Under the pieces are notes generated by a model. That model was not told the origin of the DNA and made no database searches. It worked only from the letters and a program-made list of their open reading frames with translations. Of a stretch of DNA of 64,000 nt, positions 57,526 to 64,000 are shown piece by piece. The stretch's first letter is position 1, and each line of letters opens with the position of its first letter. The stretch covers positions 1 through 64,000 of the forward strand of contig JBJMKZ010000004.1 in the NCBI GenBank assembly GCA_045805565.1, read 5' to 3'. A program made the position numbers and the translations under genes. The stretch comes from DATAEY01 sp045805565. Lineage in GTDB: Bacteria; Actinomycetota; Thermoleophilia; Solirubrobacterales; Solirubrobacteraceae.

Positions 57526-58286
57526 GGTCGCGCGGCGGCCACGATCGCGGCGAACGACTCCGTCTGGAGGCTGGCGCCGCCGACCAGCGCGCCGTCGACG
57601 TCGGGCAGAGTCAGCAGACCCCGGGCGTTCTTGGGGTCCACGCTTCCCCCGTAGAGGATGCGCGTCCGGCCGGCCGCCTCGCCGTCGCGATCCCCCACCA
57701 GCGCCCGGATGAAGGCGATGGCCTCCTGGGCCTGTTCCGGAGTCGCCACCCGCCCGGTTCCGATCGCCCAGATCGGCTCGTACGCGATGACCACGCCCGC
57801 CAGACCGTCGGACGGAACCCTGGCCAGATTCTCCTGGACCTGGTGGCGCAGCCTGCGCTGCGTGGCGCCGGCCTCACGCTCCTCCTCCGCCTCACCGACG
57901 CACAGGACTGGGAGCAGCCCCGCCTCCAGCGCCGCCGGCACCTTGGCCTGCAGCGCGCGGTCGGTCTCGCCGAAGTGCTCGCGGCGCTCGGAGTGCCCGA
58001 GGATCACCCCGTCGACTCCGAGCTCGGTCAGCATCGGCGGTGCCACCTCGCCGGTGAACGCTCCGGCGGCGTCGTGGTGCATGTTCTGGGCGATAACCGC
58101 CAGCTGGGAGCCGCGAGCGCTCTGCACGGTCGCCGCCAGCGCGGTGAACGCGGGGCACACTGCCACGTCGACGCCGCCGGCGCCCTCCAGCCGGGGGAGT
58201 AGGTCCTCGACGTAGGCGCGTGCCTCGACGACCGTCTTGTGCATCTTCCAGTTGGCCGCGATCAGCGGGGTGCGCTGGGCAGTCAC
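57522..58286 (-). CDS. tpiA: Triosephosphate isomerase
   Basis: TIM-barrel enzyme of 254 residues interconverting dihydroxyacetone phosphate and glyceraldehyde 3-phosphate. The catalytic residues are Lys14 (ANWKMHK), His98 (ILGHSERR) and Glu170 (IAYEPIWAIGTG), all conserved. The GTG at 58284-58286 overlaps the pgk stop. Confidence 0.97.
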   Translation of the reverse strand: MTAQRTPLIAANWKMHKTVVEARAYVEDLLPRLEGAGGVDVAVCPAFTALAATVQSARGSQLAVIAQNMHHDAAGAFTGEVAPPMLTELGVDGVILGHSERREHFGETDRALQAKVPAALEAGLLPVLCVGEAEEEREAGATQRRLRHQVQENLARVPSDGLAGVVIAYEPIWAIGTGRVATPEQAQEAIAFIRALVGDRDGEAAGRTRILYGGSVDPKNARGLLTLPDVDGALVGGASLQTESFAAIVAAARP

Positions 58287-59448
58287 CTCAGCGCCTCCAG
58301 CCCGGGCAGCGGCCTGCGCTCCAGAAGCGCCAGCGCGGCGCCGCCGCCGGTCGACACGTGGTCGACGCGGTCCGCCAGCCCGAAGGCGGCCAGGGCGGCG
58401 GCCGAGTCGCCGCCGCCGACCACGGTGATGCCGGGGGCCGCCGCCATCGCCTCGGCCAGGGCGCGAGTCCCCGCGGCGAACGGCTCGAGCTCGAACGCGC
58501 CCATCGGCCCGTTCCAGAAGGCGGTGCCTGCGCACTCGATCTCCCGGGTGTAGCGGCGGATCGTCTCCGGCCCGATGTCGAGGCCCGCCCAGCCATCGGG
58601 AACGTCGACACCGTCGAGCACGCGACACCGCGCGTCGGGGGCGACGCGGTCGCCGATCACCAGGTCGCCCGGCAGCTCCAGCCGCGCGTGCGAGTCGCGC
58701 GCGGCGCGGAGCGCCCGGCGGGCCGGTTCCAGGTCGTCGGCGTCGCACAGCGAGGCGCCGACCGGATGGCCCTGGGCCCTCAGGAACGGAAAGCACATGG
58801 CGCCGCCGATCAGCAGGGCTTCCGCGTTCTCCAGGAATTGCTCGATCACCCCGATCTTGTCGGCCACCTTGGCGCCCCCGAGCACCGCCACGAGCGGACG
58901 GTCAGGGGCCTCGACCAGGCGGCGCAACGTCGTCACCTCGCGCTCGAGCAGCCGTCCCGCCGCCACCTCGGCCACGTGGTGGGTGACGCCCTCGGTACTG
59001 GCATGCGCCCGGTGGGCCGCGCCGAAGGCGTCGTCGACGTAGACGTCCGCCAGCGCGGCCAGAGCCTGCGCGAAGGCGGCGTCGTTGGCGGTCTCTCCGG
59101 GCTCGTAGCGCACGTTCTCCAGCATCAACACGTCGCCCGGGTCGAGGTTGGCGACCAACGCCTCGACCTCGGGACCGACCACCCCCGGCGCCACGGTCAC
59201 GTCGGCTCCGGTCAGCTCGGCCAGCCGGTCGGCCGCCGGGCGCAGGGAGAGCTCGCGCTCGCGGTCGGCCGGACGACCCAGGTGAGAGACCAGGATGACC
59301 CGGGCGCGGCGCTCGCGCAGCGTCTCGATCGTCGGCAGGGCGGCACGGATGCGGCTGTCGTCCATGACCCGGCCGTCCTGGAGCGGGACGTTGAAGTCGA
59401 CGCGGACGAGGACTCGCTTCCCCTCGACATCCACCTCGTCGAGGCTCT

Positions 59449-59452
<4 letters not shown>
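58283..59452 (-). CDS. pgk: Phosphoglycerate kinase
   Basis: Two-domain kinase of 389 residues making ATP from 1,3-bisphosphoglycerate. RVDFNVPL, SHLGRP and ENVRYEPGE (substrate side), VLGGAKVADKI, WNGPMGAFE and the C-terminal VVGGGDSAAAL/VSTGGGAALALL (nucleotide side) are all present. The GTG at 59450-59452 overlaps the gap stop (GTGA), and the gene overlaps tpiA likewise. Confidence 0.97.
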
Positions 59453-60453
<1,001 letters not shown>

Positions 60454-60560
60454 GCCCCGGCTGCCCTCCTGCTGAGCTTGCGATGCCCCGGCGATGGTCC
60501 CCCGGGCCGGGCGCGGGAGGCTATCAACGTCCCCGCGCGCGACCCCGGCGCGGTCTCGGG

Positions 60561-61514
60561 TCAGCCGCGGGGGCGCCTGTCGATGTCGCGGTGGACCACG
60601 TCGACCACGTATTCGCCGCTGCGGCAGTGAGCCGCGAGCCGCTCGGCGACGGCAACCGACCGGTGCCGCCCGCCGGTGCACCCGACGCCGACCACGAGGT
60701 GCGCCTTGCCCTCGCGGACGTACCGGGGCAGGAGATAGTCGAGCAGCGGGATGAGCTGGCGGCAGACCTCGCCGAGCCCGCCGTCGCGATCGATGTAGGC
60801 GACCACGTCGTCGTCGAGACCCGTCAGCGGCCGCATATCGGGCTCATAGTGCGGGTTGGGGAGGAAGCGCACGTCGAACAGCAGGTCGGCGTCGCGCAGC
60901 GGCCCGTGCTTGTGGCCGAACGAGGTGAAGCTGACCGCCAGCTTGACCGGGCGCTCGGCCGGGAGCAGCTCATCGGAGAGCCTTCGACGCAAGGCCGCGG
61001 TGCTGAGCCCTCCGGTGTCGACCACCAGGTCGGCGCGCCGGCGGATCGGCTCCAGCAGCGCGCGCTCGTTGGCGATCCCGTCCGCCACCGCTCCGGAACG
61101 AGCCATCGGGTGCCGGCGGCGCGTCTCGCGGTAGCGGTCCAGCAGCGTTTGGTCGTCCGCCTCGAGAAACACCACACGGTGGCTCAGCCCGCCGGCGGCC
61201 AGCTCATCGAGGACCGACCGCAGCCCGTCGAAGTAGGCGCCGCCGCGGACGTCGGAGACGATCGCCGCCGACTCGACATTGGACCCCTCGTGCTGGAACA
61301 GCTCGATCAGCGAGCGGATCATCTCGGGCGGCAGGTTGTCGACGCAGAAGTAGCCGGCGTCCTCGAAGACCGCCATCGCGGTCGACTTGCCGGCGCCCGA
61401 GAAGCCGGTGATCACCACCAGGTCGGCCAGCTTGGCGCCCGCGGGCCGCAGCCGGGCGGGGTGGCGCCCGTGACGCAGTCGATCGCCGAGCCTCGCGGGG
61501 CGGGAGACGCCCAT
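60561..61514 (-). CDS. rapZ: RNase adapter/nucleotide-binding protein RapZ
   Basis: 317-residue P-loop protein of the RapZ/YvcJ family. The Walker A VITGFSGAGKST sits near residue 35 after an unusual basic leader, followed by DNLPPEMI, RYRETRRRHP, VSFTSFGHKHG and GCTGGRHRSVAVAE. The ATG at 61512-61514 gives roughly 30 residues more than usual; a start just before LADLVVITG is possible. In enterobacteria RapZ controls amino-sugar synthesis through small RNAs; its actinobacterial role is less clear. Confidence 0.92.
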   Translation of the reverse strand: MGVSRPARLGDRLRHGRHPARLRPAGAKLADLVVITGFSGAGKSTAMAVFEDAGYFCVDNLPPEMIRSLIELFQHEGSNVESAAIVSDVRGGAYFDGLRSVLDELAAGGLSHRVVFLEADDQTLLDRYRETRRRHPMARSGAVADGIANERALLEPIRRRADLVVDTGGLSTAALRRRLSDELLPAERPVKLAVSFTSFGHKHGPLRDADLLFDVRFLPNPHYEPDMRPLTGLDDDVVAYIDRDGGLGEVCRQLIPLLDYLLPRYVREGKAHLVVGVGCTGGRHRSVAVAERLAAHCRSGEYVVDVVHRDIDRRPRG

Positions 61515-61620
61515 GGCGCCTAGTCTGCGTTCCCGTCCGGACGGCGGTGTGACCACGCAGTTAAGAACCCATCCCCCGCGAGCGGGTTGCGCAGCGGCGC
61601 CGGGGCCCCGTCCGGGCGGG

Positions 61621-63492
61621 TCAGCGCCCGGTCTTGTTGAGCGCGGCGTACAGCTCGCGAGCCACTTTGCCGGGGACGCCGGGCGCCGCCTCCAGCTCCT
61701 CCCGGGTGGCCGACAGCACCTCTTCGGGCGAGCCGAAATGGCTGAGCAGGGCGCGCTTGCGCGCCGGCCCGATGCCGCTAAGCCCGTCCAGGACGGAGGC
61801 GGTCATCGCGCGGTCGCGCCGGATCCGGTGGTGGGCGACCGCGAAGCGGTGCGCCTCGTCTCGAACCCGCTGAAGCAGTTGCAGTTCGGGCGTGTCGTGC
61901 TCGAGGCGCAGCGGGGTCCGCCGGCCGGGGAGGAACACCTCCTCGACGCGCTTGGCCAGCGCCACCACGACGACCCCCCGCTCTCGGAACCCCCGCAGGG
62001 CCCGTAGGCCACTCGAGAGCTGTCCCCTCCCCCCGTCGATGACGATCAGGTTCGGCAGGCACGAGAAGGAGCGATCACGCTCGGGGTCGTGCGGTGAGAG
62101 GTCTCGCTGGGACTCGAACCGCGCAAGGCGCCGGCCGAGCACCTCGGCGATCGCCGCGAAGTCATCCGAGCCGTCGACCGTGCGGATGGTGAACCGGCGG
62201 TAGTCGGACTTCTTCGGCGCCCCGCCCTCGAACGCCACCATCGAGGCGGTGGTGTGGGTGCCGCCGAGGTTGGAGACGTCGAAGCACTCGATCCGCACCG
62301 GCGGCACGTCGAGGCGCAGGGCACGCTGAAGGCCGTCGAGGGCCTCGGCGCGACGTTGCCGGCGCCGTTCGTCCTTGAGCCGCTCCTGGTCGAGCGCCAG
62401 CCGCGCGTTGCGCTCGGCCAGCTCGAGGATGCGCCGCTTGTCGCCGCGCTCGGCGGGGCGTACCTCGACCGGGCCGCCGCGCCGTGCGCTCAGTGCCTCG
62501 GCCAGCACCGGGCGCTCGCCGACCTCACGCTGAACGACGACCTGGGACGGTATCGCCATCGCCGAGCCGTAGTACTGGAGCAGGAACTCCTCGACCACCT
62601 CGGGGAGCTCGCGTTGGCCCTCGTTCTCGAGATAGAAGGACTGCCGGTCGGAGAGCACGCCGTCGCGGACCTGGAAGACCTGGGCGTTGGCCTCGGCGGC
62701 GTCGACTGCCACCGCCACCGCGTCGACCGTGCCCACCGACTCGTTGGCCACGCGCTGACGCTCCAGCAGCGAGCGCACCGCCCGCAGGCGGTTGCGCTCG
62801 AGGGCCGCCAGTTCGAACTCCTGGGCCGCGGCGGCCTCCGACATGCGGCGCTCGAGCTCGCGCTCGATCTCGCGGTAGCGTCCGGAGAGGAAGGCGATCA
62901 CGCCGTCGATCGAGTGGCCGCGATAGCGCTCGCGGTCGACGTAGCCGACGCAGGGCGCCTCGCAGCGCTTGATGTAGTAGTCCAGGCAGGGCGAGCCGCT
63001 GCGCCGGCCCGGCTCAGGTCCCTCGCAGGAGCGAAACAGGAAGACCTTCTGCAGCAGGTCGAGCGTGCCGCGGACCCGCTTCGCGTTCGAGTAGGGGCCG
63101 AAGTAGGCACGTCCCCGGCGGTGGCGCTCCCGGGTGAAGTAGACGCGGGGGAAGTCCTCGTCGAGCGAGATGGCGATGTACGGATACGACTTGTCGTCTC
63201 GCAGCCGGATGTTGAAGCGCGGCTTGTACTGCTTGATGAAGTTCTGCTCGAGCAGCAGCGCCTCGGCCTCGGTGGCGACCACGGTGGCCTCGATCGAGTC
63301 GATCAGCGGGACCAGCTCGGCCGGCCCGAACGCGGTCCGGCCCGAGAAGTGCGACGCCACCCGCTTGCGCAGCGACTTCGCCTTGCCGACGTAGATCACG
63401 CGGCCCTTCGAGTCCCGGAACAGATAGACGCCGGGCGCGTCCGGCAGGGCATGGCGCTGCTGGGCGAGCCGGTCTGTGGCCGCGGCGGACAT
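61621..63492 (-). CDS. uvrC: Excinuclease ABC subunit C
   Basis: Nucleotide excision repair nuclease of 623 residues that makes the 3' and 5' incisions. The N-terminal GIY-YIG domain (GVYLFRDSKGRVIYVGKAKSLRKRV spans about 21-45) and the UvrB-binding helix pair near 205-240 are present. So are the RNase H-like domain (IECFDVSNLGGTHT, LIVIDGGRGQL) and the C-terminal double HhH (LSGIGPARKRALLSHFGS). There is no LexA box at its start. It lies upstream of rapZ on the same strand, the conserved arrangement. Confidence 0.97.
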   Translation of the reverse strand: MSAAATDRLAQQRHALPDAPGVYLFRDSKGRVIYVGKAKSLRKRVASHFSGRTAFGPAELVPLIDSIEATVVATEAEALLLEQNFIKQYKPRFNIRLRDDKSYPYIAISLDEDFPRVYFTRERHRRGRAYFGPYSNAKRVRGTLDLLQKVFLFRSCEGPEPGRRSGSPCLDYYIKRCEAPCVGYVDRERYRGHSIDGVIAFLSGRYREIERELERRMSEAAAAQEFELAALERNRLRAVRSLLERQRVANESVGTVDAVAVAVDAAEANAQVFQVRDGVLSDRQSFYLENEGQRELPEVVEEFLLQYYGSAMAIPSQVVVQREVGERPVLAEALSARRGGPVEVRPAERGDKRRILELAERNARLALDQERLKDERRRQRRAEALDGLQRALRLDVPPVRIECFDVSNLGGTHTTASMVAFEGGAPKKSDYRRFTIRTVDGSDDFAAIAEVLGRRLARFESQRDLSPHDPERDRSFSCLPNLIVIDGGRGQLSSGLRALRGFRERGVVVVALAKRVEEVFLPGRRTPLRLEHDTPELQLLQRVRDEAHRFAVAHHRIRRDRAMTASVLDGLSGIGPARKRALLSHFGSPEEVLSATREELEAAPGVPGKVARELYAALNKTGR

Positions 63493-63565
63493 CGTCCTTC
63501 GAGGATACGAGGGACCGGCGTCGGGACACGGTGCCGGACGGATCCGAGCCGTGACAGGCGGCGTC

Positions 63566-64000
63566 TCAGCGCACGAGCCGCACCGACAGCTCCGACCCCA
63601 GCCCGGCGCTGTCGCCGAAGCCGTTCAGCAGGCCCAGGATGCGCGCGACGTAGCCCTGGGTCTCGGGATAGGGCGGTATGCAGCCGCACCGCGCCACGGC
63701 GCCCGGACCGGCGTTATAGGCGGCCAGTGCCAGCGGCACCGACGCGAAGCGGCGCAGCAGGTCGCGCATCAGATGCGCCTGGGCGTCGATCGAGGCCCCG
63801 GCGTCGTAGGGGTTCGACAGGCCGTAGGAGCGCGCGGTCCCCGGCATGAACTGGGCGATGCCCTGGGCACCAGCGGACGAGCGGGCAAACGGGTTGAAGT
63901 TCGATTCCGCATAGAGCTGGGCCGACAGCAGGCCGGCGGAGACGCTCCAGCGCTGCGATGCCCGAATGATCGCCGGCGCGAAACGGGCGGGCACGAACGA
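63566..64000 (-). CDS. Lytic transglycosylase (SLT domain), truncated by the window edge
   Basis: C-terminal part of a peptidoglycan lytic transglycosylase. The SLT core is visible: LLSAQLYAESNFNPFARS with the catalytic glutamate, SAGAQGIAQFMPGTARSYG, and LALAAYNAGPGAVARCGCIPP with YPETQGYVARIL. The reading frame stays open to base 64000, so the N-terminus, including any signal peptide, lies outside; a GTG at 63992-63994 is unlikely to be the true start. It is upstream of uvrC. Confidence 0.9.
   Translation of the reverse strand, partial: SFVPARFAPAIIRASQRWSVSAGLLSAQLYAESNFNPFARSSAGAQGIAQFMPGTARSYGLSNPYDAGASIDAQAHLMRDLLRRFASVPLALAAYNAGPGAVARCGCIPPYPETQGYVARILGLLNGFGDSAGLGSELSVRLVR

Overview
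This window is a very GC-rich, densely packed bacterial chromosome segment. It has many GTG and TTG starts and dozens of 4-base start/stop overlaps, with no phage, plasmid, IS or CRISPR signature. The LexA boxes are of the Gram-positive type (CGAAC-N4-GTTCG). The neighbourhoods (uvrC-rapZ-gap-pgk-tpiA-gpmI, Tad pili, DUF4333, DUF6504 after imuB, an eukaryotic-type kinase) and the character of the proteins point to a deep-branching actinobacterium. A member of the class Thermoleophilia (Solirubrobacterales-like) is my best guess; that is inference, since no rRNA is present.

Layout, left to right. 1-368 holds a leftward promoter whose spacer looks like an MraZ box, so mraZ and a cell-division cluster probably lie just outside the left edge. 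369-8.2k: a DUF3352 lipoprotein, Tad/Flp pilus genes (tadA-tadB-tadC), a ROK sugar kinase, and a response regulator, histidine kinase and CpaB operon. 8.2-19.1k: an SDR, a Rho-like protein with degraded motor residues beside transaldolase, then a tight leftward operon (FadR-type regulator, small protein, GMC oxidoreductase, nitroreductase, glpD, folP), and a family-4-like uracil-DNA glycosylase with DUF72. 19.2-24.8k: GNAT, solitary adenine methylase, ACT protein, split transhydrogenase and PduO. 24.9-30.2k is an SOS neighbourhood: imuB-DUF6504 behind a LexA box, rnpB, and lexA with a two-box autoregulated promoter.

30.1-39.2k: tRNA-Leu, a LysR regulator with palindromic operator, a maleylacetate-reductase-like gene overlapping tldD and tldE, secG, and cytochrome c maturation genes (CcmI-like, ccmF, ccmE; ccmH lies apart at 44.7k). 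39.3-43.7k is looser: a zinc ribbon, an NmrA-like protein, a secreted SGNH hydrolase and a secreted beta-propeller around the two longest gene-free stretches. 43.7-55.9k: tRNA-Gly, a DMT transporter, argS with an altered HIGH motif, a K+-channel-like protein with an altered selectivity filter, rlmH, a lipoprotein/kinase pair, tgt, hsp20 behind a near-consensus promoter, and an mhqO/mhqD-like pair. 55.9-64k: a four-gene glycolytic operon (gap-pgk-tpiA-gpmI), rapZ, uvrC and a truncated lytic transglycosylase.

No complete new multi-gene system stands out. The most unusual signals are conserved proteins in housekeeping positions that lack hallmark catalytic residues: Rho-like, the UDG, ArgS, the channel and CcmE. 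Next come the regulatory architectures: the lexA double operator, a two-component system coupled to cpaB, and the SOS-coupled zinc ribbon.
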